DNA of 64,000 bases from Halopiger xanaduensis SH-6 (GCF_000217715.1 NC_015666.1:1252270-1316269); one strand, 5' to 3'. Counted from the first letter of the stretch, positions 53,886-63,640 are shown. A program made the numbers and translations. Notes: a model not told the origin generated them from the sequence alone.

Positions 53886-54725
53886 TCAGTCCGCCGACAG
53901 CGAACAGGTTCCCTCGTAGGTCGCGTCCTGGACGGATTGGATCTCGGGGTCGTCGCCGCAGACCGGACACGACGGATTCGAGCGCATCTCGACCGTCTCG
54001 AAGCTCATGTCCATCGCGTCGTACATCAGCAGGCGCCCCTCGAGCAGTTCGCCCTTTCCGAGCAGGTACTTGACGACCTCGGTGGCCTGGATGCAGCCGA
54101 CGGTGCCGGGGAGGACGCCGAGAACGCCGGTGGTCGCGCAGTCCGGAACGGTGCCGGGTTCCGGCGCTTCGGGGAACAGACAGCGGTAGCAGGGCGGATC
54201 TTCGGCTTCGCCGCCGCGTTCGTTCGTGAACGTCGTCACCTGCCCCTCGAACCGGTAGATCGCGCCGTGGGAGAGCGGCGTCTCCGTGAGCACGCAGTGG
54301 TCGTTGAGCAGGTACCGGGTCGCGAAGTTGTCGCTGGCGTCTAAGACGACGTCGTACTCGGCGACGAGGTCGTCGACGTTGTCCGCGGTGAGACGCGTCT
54401 CGTACGTGTCGACGTCGACGTCCGGATTCAGCGCCGCTACGTAGTCGGCCGCGCTCTCGACCTTCGGCCGGCCGACGTCCCCGTCCCCGTGGACGATCTG
54501 GCGCTGCAGGTTCGACCGTTCGACGGCGTCGTCGTCGACGATGCCCAGTCGGCCGATACCCGCTGCCGCGAGGTACTGGATCGCCGGCGATCCCAGACCG
54601 CCCGCGCCGACGACGAGGACGCTCCCCTCGAGCAGTCGCTGCTGGCCCTCGGGACCGATCTCGTCCATGATGACGTGTCGCGAGTATCGATCGAGTTGCG
54701 TCGCGTCGAGGCGGAGATCGCTCAT
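53886..54725 (-). CDS. ubaA: E1-like ubiquitin/SAMP-activating enzyme UbaA (HesA/MoeB/ThiF)
   Basis: 279 residues. Rossmann ATP site VVGAGGLGSPAIQYLAAAG (38-56), VDDDAVERSNLQRQ, adenylating DASDNF, catalytic Cys196 in PDCATTG, and zinc ligands Cys179/Cys182 and Cys253/Cys256 (CYRC, CPVC). In haloarchaea this enzyme adenylates SAMPs for protein conjugation and serves sulfur transfer to molybdopterin and tRNA. ATG 54725 is chosen over a longer frame lacking fold. Confidence 0.94.
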   Translation of the reverse strand: MSDLRLDATQLDRYSRHVIMDEIGPEGQQRLLEGSVLVVGAGGLGSPAIQYLAAAGIGRLGIVDDDAVERSNLQRQIVHGDGDVGRPKVESAADYVAALNPDVDVDTYETRLTADNVDDLVAEYDVVLDASDNFATRYLLNDHCVLTETPLSHGAIYRFEGQVTTFTNERGGEAEDPPCYRCLFPEAPEPGTVPDCATTGVLGVLPGTVGCIQATEVVKYLLGKGELLEGRLLMYDAMDMSFETVEMRSNPSCPVCGDDPEIQSVQDATYEGTCSLSAD

Positions 54726-54899
54726 ACCTCGACGTAGGGCCGAGACCGGGAAAAACCCGCGGGTAGTCGCTGGCCTCGTGCGTTCGTTCTCGCGGTTGCG
54801 CTGACTTATCCTCCCGACGTATGTGGGCGTATAGCAAAGATGAGGCAGATCCTCGGGGCAACCCAACGATTTAATACTGTGCCTATCATTGACACACGT

Positions 54900-55085
54900 A
54901 TGGCATCCTCACCCAATGGTGCCGGTGACGACGTTTTTGACCAATTCCTTACCGACCGCGGCCACTCAGTCGACGAAGTAGGGTGGGAGCAGGAGTATAA
55001 CAAGAAACAGTGTCCGGAGTGTGGCGGCCTCCACGACACGTCCGCCGACAACTGTTCCGTCTGCGGCTGGGAGCCGGCTGCCTGA
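54900..55085 (+). CDS. Small zinc-finger protein (HVO_0416-like)
   Basis: 61 residues: DDVFDQFLTDRGH, EQEYNKKQCPECGGLHD, and CSVCGW with cysteines 38, 41, 52, 55 making one zinc ribbon. Resembles the haloarchaeal HVO_0416 family. A tttaatac box at about 54870-54877 lies 25-30 bases before the ATG, and a longer frame starts in the promoter. Nucleic-acid or protein binding likely; role unknown. Confidence 0.85.
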   Translation: MASSPNGAGDDVFDQFLTDRGHSVDEVGWEQEYNKKQCPECGGLHDTSADNCSVCGWEPAA

Positions 55086-55267
55086 CTTGATCGTCGGCAC
55101 CTGTCTTCTTCGCCGTCGTTCGTCGGCCTGACGACGACTCTCGGTTTCGTTTTTGGCTGTCCCACCGCTTGCTGCGAGCCGCTGGAGCGTTGATTCAACC
55201 TTCGTTCCACCCTTCGCATACGATACAATTATAGTGTATTATTTCCCAATAGATAGAACGTAAAACC

Positions 55268-55426
55268 ATGCCGGAATGTCAGAACTGCGGTTCGTTCGTG
55301 ACCGACGCGTACGCTCGAGTGTTCACGCCGCCCGGCGTCGACGATCCGCGCGTCTGTCCGGACTGTCAGGACAAGATCCGCGACGGTGCGGAGGTCCGTG
55401 CCGCCCGCTCGCCGCGGAACCCGTAA
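55268..55426 (+). CDS. 52-residue zinc-ribbon protein (DUF7563-like)
   Basis: Encodes a protein starting MPECQNCGSFVTDAYARVF with cysteines 4, 7, 30 and 33 and a tail of charged residues ending SPRNP. Matches small haloarchaeal one-ribbon proteins I remember as DUF7563. AT-rich promoter (tgtattattt at about 55232-55241) upstream. Too short for usual gene finders. Function unknown. Confidence 0.8.
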   Translation: MPECQNCGSFVTDAYARVFTPPGVDDPRVCPDCQDKIRDGAEVRAARSPRNP

Positions 55427-55535
55427 CCGGTCTCTGACGGTCCCCGTCGGCCGCCGAATTCCCGATCGAACTGCCGATTTCCTCCCCACACGGAACCCAC
55501 GTCACTTAAGAGTGTCGCGCCCTTGAATGGGTACA

Positions 55536-57434
55536 ATGGCTACCACGGAGACGAAGGTGACCCGGCTGTTCGGTGGTCCGGGAAGCGGGAAGACGACCGC
55601 GCTTCTCGACCACGTCGAAGAAATCCTCGATCAGGACGGCGTTACGTTCCGGGATATCCTCGTCGTCTCGTACACGCGAGCGGCAGCGCAGGAGGTTCGC
55701 GAACGACTGGCCGAGCGGCTCGACGAGAGTCCGCGTGCGCTGCAGGGCAACGTCTGTACGATGCACGCCAAGGCCTACGATCTGCTGGATCTCTCTCGAA
55801 GCGACGTCATCGGCGAATCCGAGAAGGAAGAATTCTGCGAGGAGTACGGCCTCGAGTTCGAGGACGAGTACAGCGGCGCCGGTCGCCGGACCGCCCGCTC
55901 GACCACGATCGGAAACAAGATCATCGCCACGAGCCAGTGGCTCCAGCGGACCAGCCGCGACGTCTCCGACTGGTACGATGTCCCCTTCCAGTGGGACGAG
56001 GAGGAGGTCCGCCTCCCGCCCGAGATCGACCCGAACGCCCAGGAGGGCAACAAGTACACGCCCACCTGGCCCAGCGACGACGACCGGATCGACGTCCCCG
56101 AAGCGATCCGCGCGTGGCGCTCCTACAAGGGCGAGCAGGGCAAGATCGGCTTCGCGGACATGCTCGAGCGCGTTAAACAACGCTCGTTGCTCCCGAGCGT
56201 CGACTATCTGGTGATCGACGAGTTCCAGGACATCACGACGCTGCAGTACGACGTCTACGAGGAGTGGAAACCCCACATGAAGCAGGTCCTGATCGCCGGC
56301 GACGACGACCAGGTCGTCTACTCCTGGCAGGGCGCCGACCCCGCACTGCTGCTCGAGGAAGCGGTCGACGAGGACATCATTCTGCCGAACTCCTACCGTC
56401 TCCCCTCGAACGTCCTCAACGCGGTCAACCAAGAGATCCGCCACATCGAGAAGCGTCAGGACAAGGACCTCAAGCCGCGGAAGGAAGGCGGCGCGGTCGA
56501 GGCGCGAGCGAACGCCTCGATGCTGGACGTCGTCCGGAACGTTCGACGGACGCTCGTCGAGACGGACGGCAGCGTGATGGTGCTGTTCCGGGCGCGCTAC
56601 CAGATGTTCCAGTTTATCGACGAGTTCATCACCGAGGGCATCCCCTTCACGTCGCTGACCGACCAGCGGATGTGGACCGACCGGCTCACCCAGTACGTCC
56701 GCGCCGTCGAGGCGATCGACGAGGGCGAGGACGTCACCGGCCTGCAGGCTCGCCGACTCGCGGACATGCTCCAGGAGTCGGCCTTCGGCACCAAGGAGCG
56801 CGACGACCTCTTCGACACGATCGACGAGCGCCAGGAAGAGGCCGGCATCGACGACCTCCAAGAACTGATGATCCCCGCCGAGGTCGTCGAGGACCACGTC
56901 CCGTTCATGCCCGGTCCCGCGTCGGCGGCCGACATGGTCCGGAAGGTAACTAACTTCCAGAAGAAGAGCGTCCGCTCGTACTTTGCGATCGGCGAGTACC
57001 TCGGCATGGAGACCGACCGCGTCCGCGTCGGCACTATCCACTCCGCCAAGGGTCGCGAGGCCGACCACGTCATCGTCGGCACCGACCTCACCGAGAAGGT
57101 CGTCGAGCAGATGGTCGCGACCGTCGACGACCCCGAGGACGTCCCCGGCGTCGAGGAGTTCACCAAGTCGACCTCGCCCGTGCCCGTCCTGACGGACAAC
57201 GAACGGCGCGTCTTCTACGTCGGCATGTCCCGGGCCCGCGAACGGCTCGTCCTCCTCGAGAACTTAGTCGACGGCGCGCCGACGCTGCCGATCGACGTTC
57301 TGCTCCACAACAAACTCACGGACACGACCCTCGACGAGTTAGTCGAGGAGGCGCAGCAGCCGAGCGGGTCCGACGACGAGGACGGCGACGACGAACCGGA
57401 AGTCGAACCGGAAGCGGGTGCGGAAGCACCGTAA
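55536..57434 (+). CDS. UvrD/PcrA-family DNA helicase
   Basis: 632 residues. Superfamily 1 motifs: GGPGSGKT (13-20), TRAAAQEVRERL, VDYLVIDEFQD (motif II), GDDDQVVYSWQGAD (motif III), VRVGTIHSAKGREADHV (motif V) and RRVFYVGMSRARERLVL (motif VI). The acidic tail is haloarchaeal. It unwinds DNA 3' to 5' in repair or replication restart. ATG 55536 preferred over 55527 since the box cttaag (55504-55509) is about 27-32 bases upstream. The next gene starts 3 bases after it, so they are co-transcribed. Confidence 0.93.
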   Translation: MATTETKVTRLFGGPGSGKTTALLDHVEEILDQDGVTFRDILVVSYTRAAAQEVRERLAERLDESPRALQGNVCTMHAKAYDLLDLSRSDVIGESEKEEFCEEYGLEFEDEYSGAGRRTARSTTIGNKIIATSQWLQRTSRDVSDWYDVPFQWDEEEVRLPPEIDPNAQEGNKYTPTWPSDDDRIDVPEAIRAWRSYKGEQGKIGFADMLERVKQRSLLPSVDYLVIDEFQDITTLQYDVYEEWKPHMKQVLIAGDDDQVVYSWQGADPALLLEEAVDEDIILPNSYRLPSNVLNAVNQEIRHIEKRQDKDLKPRKEGGAVEARANASMLDVVRNVRRTLVETDGSVMVLFRARYQMFQFIDEFITEGIPFTSLTDQRMWTDRLTQYVRAVEAIDEGEDVTGLQARRLADMLQESAFGTKERDDLFDTIDERQEEAGIDDLQELMIPAEVVEDHVPFMPGPASAADMVRKVTNFQKKSVRSYFAIGEYLGMETDRVRVGTIHSAKGREADHVIVGTDLTEKVVEQMVATVDDPEDVPGVEEFTKSTSPVPVLTDNERRVFYVGMSRARERLVLLENLVDGAPTLPIDVLLHNKLTDTTLDELVEEAQQPSGSDDEDGDDEPEVEPEAGAEAP

Positions 57435-57437
57435 GCC

Positions 57438-58733
57438 GTGACCGACGGATCGTTTCGCCCCGAGGAAGAGGCCGAGAGCGATGCCGCTGTCGCAGGTGCC
57501 GAACTGGATGCCCTCGAGTCCGATCATCTCGAGGCGGTGCTCGACGACGAACTCGCGTCCCGCGACGGGGCGGCGTTCGTCCACGCAGGGACTGCTCACG
57601 ATCCGACAGTACGGTACTGCCTACAGCTGTCGTCTGCGAGTGGCTCGTCGCCATCCGATTTTGCCGATACTGGTAGCAGCGACTGGCACGGGACTGCAGC
57701 GCGGACGGTCGTCGCGATCGGTTACGACGGGATCGACTGGCTGTGCCGGTCGTCGGCCGCATCCGAGGTTCACCCTGCGGTCGAACTCGCGACCGATCTC
57801 GCGGAGCGACTGTCGTCGTCCGACGGTGCCGACGGCACCGAGGGGGAGGACGCCACGACCGTCCTGACGCCCTCCACGATCCCCCACGACGCCGCGCTCT
57901 ACCTCGAGAGTGAAGGCGAGTTTTCGCTCGCCTCGACCGACGCGATCGACCGCGCTCGAGCCGAGAAGACTGACGGCGAACGGACCCGCATCGAGATCGC
58001 ACAGGGCGCCGCAGCCGCCGGGATCCGACGCGGCGCATCGGTACTCGCGTCGGCGACGGTCGAGGACGGACGGCTCGTCGCTGACGGCACGCCGCTGACG
58101 CCCGGTCGACTCCGAACCGCGATCGACGAGGCGATCGTCGCTGCGGGCGCGTTCCCCGCGGGTAACACCGGCGTCGAGACCGGCGGTGCGGACGACAGTG
58201 AAGCCGCACTTCGACCCGGCGAGCCGATCGGTCTCTCGGCGGCGCCGCGAGGGCCCGACGGCTACCACGGTCGGCTCGCGCGCACGCTCGTCGTCGACGG
58301 CGACGGCGGCCGGGAACGGCGCGCCCACGTCGCCGTCACGCAGGCGTTCCGCTCGAGTCGGGCGATGCTGACCGCGGGGACGGAATCGGTCACCGCCGTC
58401 GAAGCCGACCTCGAGGCCGAGATCCGAGCGTTCGGCGAGGATGGCGGAATCGAGACGCGAGTCGCGGGCATCGGCCTCGAGCCGCGCGAGCGTCCGGTCG
58501 CCGGCGGCGACGACGTCGGACCGAGCAGCGTCGTCTGCCTCGAGGCGGCTGTCGAACTCGACGGCGGCGAGGACGGCGGCAGAGCGGGCGGTGGTGGAAC
58601 CCGGATTCGGCTCGCCGACGTCTTCGCAAGGGGTGGAGAGACCGGCGACGGCCGGACCGACGTCGAACGGCTCGCCGCCCTCTCGCGGTCGCTCGAGCCG
58701 ACGGCGCTGCTCGAGGACGTAAACGAGAACTGA
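57438..58733 (+). CDS. M24-like (creatinase/aminopeptidase P fold) protein
   Basis: 431 residues, GTG start 3 bases after the helicase stop. The C-terminal half resembles the pita-bread M24 fold: TPGRLRTAIDEAIVAAG, then LRPGEPIGLSAAPRGPDGYHGRLARTLVVDGD and VTAVEADLEAEIRAFGEDGG. Metal ligands typical of active M24 enzymes (Asp-Asp-His-Glu-Glu) cannot be fully traced, so it may be a non-catalytic relative. Very acidic and Asp/Gly-rich. Confidence 0.72.
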   Translation: MTDGSFRPEEEAESDAAVAGAELDALESDHLEAVLDDELASRDGAAFVHAGTAHDPTVRYCLQLSSASGSSPSDFADTGSSDWHGTAARTVVAIGYDGIDWLCRSSAASEVHPAVELATDLAERLSSSDGADGTEGEDATTVLTPSTIPHDAALYLESEGEFSLASTDAIDRARAEKTDGERTRIEIAQGAAAAGIRRGASVLASATVEDGRLVADGTPLTPGRLRTAIDEAIVAAGAFPAGNTGVETGGADDSEAALRPGEPIGLSAAPRGPDGYHGRLARTLVVDGDGGRERRAHVAVTQAFRSSRAMLTAGTESVTAVEADLEAEIRAFGEDGGIETRVAGIGLEPRERPVAGGDDVGPSSVVCLEAAVELDGGEDGGRAGGGGTRIRLADVFARGGETGDGRTDVERLAALSRSLEPTALLEDVNEN

Positions 58734-58794
58734 ACTGATCTCGGGTCGCTTTTACGACGGGTCACTGCTGCAGCGTAGCGTCTGCTGCGACCGA

Positions 58795-59061
58795 CTATCG
58801 GTCGTCGTCCGGCTCCGCGTCCGGGTCCGATTCGGGCTCTTTAACCACCGTTCCGAGGGCTCGTTTGGCGAGCAGTTCCGGGACGTCTCCCGGCGTCGGC
58901 ACCCAGTGTTGGAGGGCGACGAGTCCGGCGGCGAGCACGAGCAACATCGCACCGGCCGTCGTCTCCCCGCGGACCAGCAAGAACTCGAGTCCGGCGAGCG
59001 CAGCGGGAATCGCGAGAACGAGGGTGCTCGCGAGTTTGATCGTGTCGATGATACCGGCCAT
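58795..59061 (-). CDS. Small two-helix membrane protein (DUF7533-like)
   Basis: 88 residues: helices at about 8-28 and 34-52, then VPTPGDVPELLAKRALGTVV and an acidic tail. Resembles haloarchaeal proteins I remember as DUF7533. It is divergent from riboflavin synthase. Function unknown. Confidence 0.75.
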   Translation of the reverse strand: MAGIIDTIKLASTLVLAIPAALAGLEFLLVRGETTAGAMLLVLAAGLVALQHWVPTPGDVPELLAKRALGTVVKEPESDPDAEPDDDR

Positions 59062-59212
59062 TGGGTTCAGGTAGCGCGCGTATCGGCAAAAGAGCGACGA
59101 CTGTATCTCGGTCCGGTTCGCCGCTCGTATCTTCGGCTCGTTCTCGAAGTAACGGAATTGGAACGCGTCTCGCCTTCGGAACGTCTTTATTCGTCGCCGG
59201 GAACCGTCTGGT

Positions 59213-59818
59213 ATGTTCACGGGAATCGTCGAGGAGACCGGGGCGATCGTCGCGCGCGAGCGCACCGCCGACGGGCTCCGGCTCCGAATCGGCGCCGACG
59301 CAGTCGCGACCGACCTCGAGCACGGCCAGAGTATCAGCGTCAGCGGCGCGTGTCTCACCGTCGAGGACTACGCGGACGGCGAGTGGTTCGAGGTCTTCCT
59401 CGCGAGCGAGACCGTCGAGCGGACCTACCTCGGCGACCTCGAGACGGGCGACGCGGTCAATCTGGAGCGCGCGATGCCGGCGGACGGTCGCTTCGACGGT
59501 CACGTCGTGCAGGGCCACGTCGACGCGGTCGCGACGGTGACGAACGTCGAGTCGGTAGAAGAAGACTGGTTCTTCGAGTTCGATCTTCCGGAGGGCTACG
59601 AGCGCTACGTCGTCGAGAAGGGCTCGATCACCCTCGACGGGATCAGCCTGACCGTCGCCGAGTTCGACCCCGACGCCGGCCGGGTCACGGTCGCCATCAT
59701 TCCGACGACGTACGAACTCACGACCCTCTCCGAGAAGGCGCCCGGCGATCCCGTCCACCTCGAGGTCGACGTGCTCGCGAAGTACGTCGAACGGCTGCTC
59801 GAGGCGCGGTTCGACTAA
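59213..59818 (+). CDS. ribE: Riboflavin synthase (alpha-subunit, trimeric bacterial type)
   Basis: 201 residues with two lumazine-binding barrels: MFTGIVEETGAIV ... GACLTV (first) and GHVVQGHVDAVATV ... KGSITLDGISLTVAEF (second). It joins two molecules of 6,7-dimethyl-8-ribityllumazine to make riboflavin. Most other archaea use an unrelated pentameric enzyme, and haloarchaea took up this bacterial type. TATA-like ctttatt at about 59184-59190 upstream of ATG 59213. No other rib genes are near. Confidence 0.95.
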   Translation: MFTGIVEETGAIVARERTADGLRLRIGADAVATDLEHGQSISVSGACLTVEDYADGEWFEVFLASETVERTYLGDLETGDAVNLERAMPADGRFDGHVVQGHVDAVATVTNVESVEEDWFFEFDLPEGYERYVVEKGSITLDGISLTVAEFDPDAGRVTVAIIPTTYELTTLSEKAPGDPVHLEVDVLAKYVERLLEARFD

Positions 59819-59823
59819 CAGTT

Positions 59824-61941
59824 CTAGTCTTGCTCCTCGAGATGCTGTTGACACCGTCGCAGTAGTTCCGTCTGTCGCTCGAGCAGTTCGGTGGCCTGTT
59901 CGATTCGCTCTCGCTGCTCGAACTTATCGGCCGACGACTGCAGTTCGCGGACGCGCTCGAGGTGCGCTGCGAGTTCCCGGTTCAGTTCCTCGTCCGCGAT
60001 GTGGGACTGGGTTTCTTCGAAGCTCGCGAACGCCGCGTCCATCGACTGCTCTGCGTCGGTCCCAGCATCGTCTCGTCTCGTCCTGGTCGTCGTCCCCATC
60101 TCCATCATCGCTGCGACCCCACTCGTGTAGCTCCGCGCGGCCGTCTGCGTGAACTCGAGCGTTCCCCGCTGTGCGAGCAATGGGCCCGTAAGTGCGGCTC
60201 GAGCCGCGTTCTGTTGGGCAGTCGCGCCCACTTTGGCCGCAGTTCGGTTCGTTGCAAGCGCCGCACGCTGGGCGGCGATGGCAGCTTCGATGGGGGCAGC
60301 TGCGGCCGATCCGGCAGCTTGAGATCGATCTTGACTCTCGCTTTCGGACGACGGACGCCGTGTTCGATCGCTGCTCGGTTCCGGCACCGCGTCGCTGTCG
60401 TTGTCGTCAGTGTCGGCGGCTTCAGTCGTCGATTCGTCCGCGTCCGTTAGCTCCCGATGCATCGCCGTGCCGGGCCCAGTATCGACGTCGACCCGCTGTC
60501 CTGCTGGCCCAGTGTCCGATTCCGACTCGTTGGGAGATGTCGATTCGGTCGACGACATCGCGGAGGCAACATCGATCCCCGGTTCGATCTCGATCGCTGC
60601 GTCATTACTCTCGTCTCGGTATTCCGCAGCCGTTCCATCCGCTGCACTGTCATCCGATTCGTCCGACTCGACGGCCGCCTCGAGATCCGGCCCGGCCTCG
60701 AGTTCGTCCGCTGGGTCCGTCGAGTCGGCGTCGGGTGCCGGAGCGTCGCTGTCGCTCTCGTCGACCGCGGATTCGATATCGACGCCGCGGTCTACTTCGT
60801 CGACGAGGTTTCCCTCGGCTGCGGCTGATTCTGCCCTGCTTTCCCCGTCGTTCGAATCGTCGTCGGCAGCGGAACCGCCGACGTCCTCGAGCGAGCGGGT
60901 TCCGGACCCGATGTTCGGTTCGTCGGCGAGGTCCATCGTCTCTTCGTCCGTCTGTTCCTCGCCATTATCCTCTGATTCGTTCACTTGATCGGGCTCGGGT
61001 ACCGGCTCGTCGATCGCCGGTTCGCCGACCCGGTTCGGGCGTTCGGTCGCAGTCGCGTCCGCGACGTCGATCGAATCGTCGTCGGACTCGAGGTCCGAGT
61101 CCGATCCGGCCATCGTCTCCTCGTCTGCGTCCGCGGCGGCGTTCGCGGTCTCGCTTCGCTCGTCACCGTCGATATCGCTCGAGGCGAGCGGCTCGACCGG
61201 GCTCGAATTTCGGTCTTCGGGTTCGGATTCGGGGTCTGAGTCGGTGTCAGGGTCGATCGAAAACTCGCCGCTTTGGTCTTCGATATCGTCCGCAATTGCC
61301 CCCTCGCGATCGCGTTCTGCTTCCTGATCGAGTTCGCGCTCGGCGCCACCCTCGCCGCTCGGTCCGTATTCCGGTTCGGTCAGGGTCGCGGAGCCGATCG
61401 GTTCGTCGGCGGCGGTGGTATCGGTGTCGGCGTCGGTACTGTTCGCTCGGTCTCCGATCGCGAGTTCGCCGTCCGGATCGTCCGTCTCGAGGCCGCGCGC
61501 CGAGTCGTCGGTAGCGATACCGCGGTCCCGGTCCAGTTCGTCGTCGCCGACGGTGGGTTCCGCCTCGGCGACGTTTGGCATCCGGTCGTCGATTCCGGTC
61601 GGCGACTCTGCATCGGCACGCCGGTCGGCTGTCGCCTCCCCGTCGGGATCGGTCGGCGTCCGGTCCGCGGCGGGCGCCGTCGACGTGTCAGCCGTGCCGT
61701 CCATCGGCGTCGCCTCGAGCCGAACGGTCTCGGGCGTGATCTCGTCGACGGCGTCCGCGCGGATCGTCACCGTATTCTCGCGGGTTCGGCGCCAGCCCAG
61801 TGCAGCCTTGATGGAATCGACCATCCCGGAGCGCGGCTTGACGCGAGCCGCCTCCCCGTCGACGTCGGTCACGGTCCCGATCACCTCCCCGTTGGCGTTC
61901 TCGACTCGCTTCTCGAGGTCGTCGTCGGCGAACGTCGTCAT
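59824..61941 (-). CDS. Large acidic protein: PRC-barrel-like head, coiled-coil tail
   Basis: 705 residues. An N-terminal PRC-barrel-like fold (1-90: LEKRVENANGEVIGTVTDVDGEAARVKPR) is followed by about 420 residues of Asp/Glu/Ser/Thr low complexity (no fold expected) and a C-terminal helical region (about 555-705) with Ala-rich AAIAAQRAALATNRTAAKVG and a coiled coil HLERVRELQSSADKFEQRERIEQATELLERQTELLRR. It may tether something at a surface, such as a PHA granule, a chromosome or a membrane. ATG 61941 is used; ten codons upstream are unconserved. Divergent from nothing; PrsW follows upstream. Confidence 0.78.
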   Translation of the reverse strand: MTTFADDDLEKRVENANGEVIGTVTDVDGEAARVKPRSGMVDSIKAALGWRRTRENTVTIRADAVDEITPETVRLEATPMDGTADTSTAPAADRTPTDPDGEATADRRADAESPTGIDDRMPNVAEAEPTVGDDELDRDRGIATDDSARGLETDDPDGELAIGDRANSTDADTDTTAADEPIGSATLTEPEYGPSGEGGAERELDQEAERDREGAIADDIEDQSGEFSIDPDTDSDPESEPEDRNSSPVEPLASSDIDGDERSETANAAADADEETMAGSDSDLESDDDSIDVADATATERPNRVGEPAIDEPVPEPDQVNESEDNGEEQTDEETMDLADEPNIGSGTRSLEDVGGSAADDDSNDGESRAESAAAEGNLVDEVDRGVDIESAVDESDSDAPAPDADSTDPADELEAGPDLEAAVESDESDDSAADGTAAEYRDESNDAAIEIEPGIDVASAMSSTESTSPNESESDTGPAGQRVDVDTGPGTAMHRELTDADESTTEAADTDDNDSDAVPEPSSDRTRRPSSESESQDRSQAAGSAAAAPIEAAIAAQRAALATNRTAAKVGATAQQNAARAALTGPLLAQRGTLEFTQTAARSYTSGVAAMMEMGTTTRTRRDDAGTDAEQSMDAAFASFEETQSHIADEELNRELAAHLERVRELQSSADKFEQRERIEQATELLERQTELLRRCQQHLEEQD

Positions 61942-62054
61942 GGGTGGATCTGCGCCGCTCCGGACCAAGCCGGTGGTGCCTGCACCAGCGTGCGTCCCGC
62001 CGGCTGGAGAATCTCGAGAATAAAGGGGGTGAGCGTCCGTATTTGCACGACGGC

Positions 62055-63062
62055 TTACCGCTGCGGGGGATCGAACTCGGTGAGCTCCGACCGCGGCGGG
62101 TCGCCGGTGTCGTCCCTGACGGTGCGGTAGGTGCGCCGGTAGCGGTCGATCTTCCGGTAGAGGTAGTAGCCGATCGCGAGATCGTAGACGACGACGTAGC
62201 CGATGAACGCCAGTCCGAACCCGATCGGGTACATCGAGGCGATCAGGTTGGGGACGATCCCGACGGTCACGTTGTAAGTCGCGTGGATGAACGCAGCCAC
62301 CAGCAACCCCTTGACGACGAGCGGCCCCGCGTGTCGGGGGTTGAACTTCGCGAGCCCGAGGTAGTAGCCGGCGATCGCGGAGTAGATGACGTGGCCCGGG
62401 CCGACGAGCGCGCGAACGGTCGTGATCCCGGTCGCCGCGGTCAGCAGGCCGACGTCGGCCTCCGCGACCGTCCCGGTGATGTAGATCGCGTTCTCGATCG
62501 CGGCGAAGCCGAGCCCGGCGACGGCGCCGTAGACCGCGCCGTCGATGACCGCGTCGAACGAGTTGCTTCGGTACGCGAAGGTCCGAACCGCGAGCAGTTT
62601 CACGGTCTCCTCGACGGGGCCGACGATCAGGTAGAAAAAGAGCAGCGAACCGACGACCGGGATCGCCTGTAGTCGCGGGCCGATCAGCGAGTTCACGACC
62701 GCTGCGAACGTCGCGAACAACACGGCGAGGACGAACGTCGCGACGAGCAACCCGAGCGGTTCGCTGGACGTGATGTCCGTGTACCAGATGAACCCGGCCA
62801 GCAGCGCCGCCGGGACGATCGAGAGCCCGAAGAACGCGCCGAGCCAGGGCGTCTCGAGCGCGAGCTGTGCCGGCTGGACGAGCAACGCGATCGTGATCAA
62901 AAGCGCCACGAGGAAAACGATCCCCCGCAACGTGTACCGAACTCCGGTGTAGATCGAGTGGGCGAACCGATCCACCGCGGATCGCGGCTCCCAGGTCGAT
63001 ACGTCGTAGAGGTCGGTCGACTCGTCGCTGGCTCGTTCGACCGGGTCGCGCCTGCGCTGCAT
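62055..63062 (-). CDS. PrsW-type intramembrane glutamic protease
   Basis: 335 residues, about eight helices. PrsW/CPBP-like catalytic motifs: GPVEETVKLL (Glu151, Glu152), FAAIENAIY (Glu190) and the His of GHVIYSAIAGYYLG and HATYN later. Bacterial PrsW cleaves anti-sigma factors; the substrate here is unknown. The Tyr/Arg-rich N-terminus is longer than usual. It is divergent from the DUF7532-like gene. Confidence 0.9.
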   Translation of the reverse strand: MQRRRDPVERASDESTDLYDVSTWEPRSAVDRFAHSIYTGVRYTLRGIVFLVALLITIALLVQPAQLALETPWLGAFFGLSIVPAALLAGFIWYTDITSSEPLGLLVATFVLAVLFATFAAVVNSLIGPRLQAIPVVGSLLFFYLIVGPVEETVKLLAVRTFAYRSNSFDAVIDGAVYGAVAGLGFAAIENAIYITGTVAEADVGLLTAATGITTVRALVGPGHVIYSAIAGYYLGLAKFNPRHAGPLVVKGLLVAAFIHATYNVTVGIVPNLIASMYPIGFGLAFIGYVVVYDLAIGYYLYRKIDRYRRTYRTVRDDTGDPPRSELTEFDPPQR

Positions 63063-63256
63063 ATGCGTCGGTATACCTTCCCGTTTCGTAAGCGTTCGGC
63101 GGCGGCTCCTAATATCGTATTATGACGCCGCCGAATCTCAATACGCGGCAGGCTCGAGCGACGCCCGATCGACCGCCTCGAGGGCGGGACCGCAACCGAG
63201 CCCGCGAGTGCGATAGACTCGGAATCCACAAAGGGTCCCCGTCCGAACACTCGCCC

Positions 63257-63640
63257 ATGCACTTCGACCAGCGAACCCAGCGGGCGCTTCGCGACGTCGG
63301 CCTCGAGACCGACGATCTGCAGGCCGCCTCGGAGGCGATCGCCGAGGCCGTCGACGCGGACGCGGCGGCGCTCGAGGCGTTTTTCGAGCGCCACGAGACG
63401 GTCTACTCGGACATGGACATGGCCCACTCGAGCGCCGACTACCCCGAACACGCGGTCGAGTACCTCGACCTGACGACCCACGCCGACGAGCTGCGCGGCT
63501 GGCTGCGCTTCGAGACGTGGGGCGTCTACGTCGAGGACGGCCGAATTCTGGACGCCGACGAGGAGTACGTCGAACTGACGCTCGGCCCGACGGTCCACGA
63601 CCGGGTCCGGTTCGCGGCCGACCGCGGGACGCTGCGGTGA
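63257..63640 (+). CDS. DUF7532-like haloarchaeal protein
   Basis: 127 residues, acidic: QRTQRALRDVGLETDDLQAASEAIAEAVDADA, SDMDMAHSSADYPEHAVEYLDLTTHADELRGWLRF. Matches haloarchaeal proteins remembered as DUF7532. ATG 63257 follows cgcccatg and lacks a strong Shine-Dalgarno. Gene order with the RNase-like gene is conserved in my memory of other haloarchaea but unverified. Function unknown. Confidence 0.8.
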   Translation: MHFDQRTQRALRDVGLETDDLQAASEAIAEAVDADAAALEAFFERHETVYSDMDMAHSSADYPEHAVEYLDLTTHADELRGWLRFETWGVYVEDGRILDADEEYVELTLGPTVHDRVRFAADRGTLR

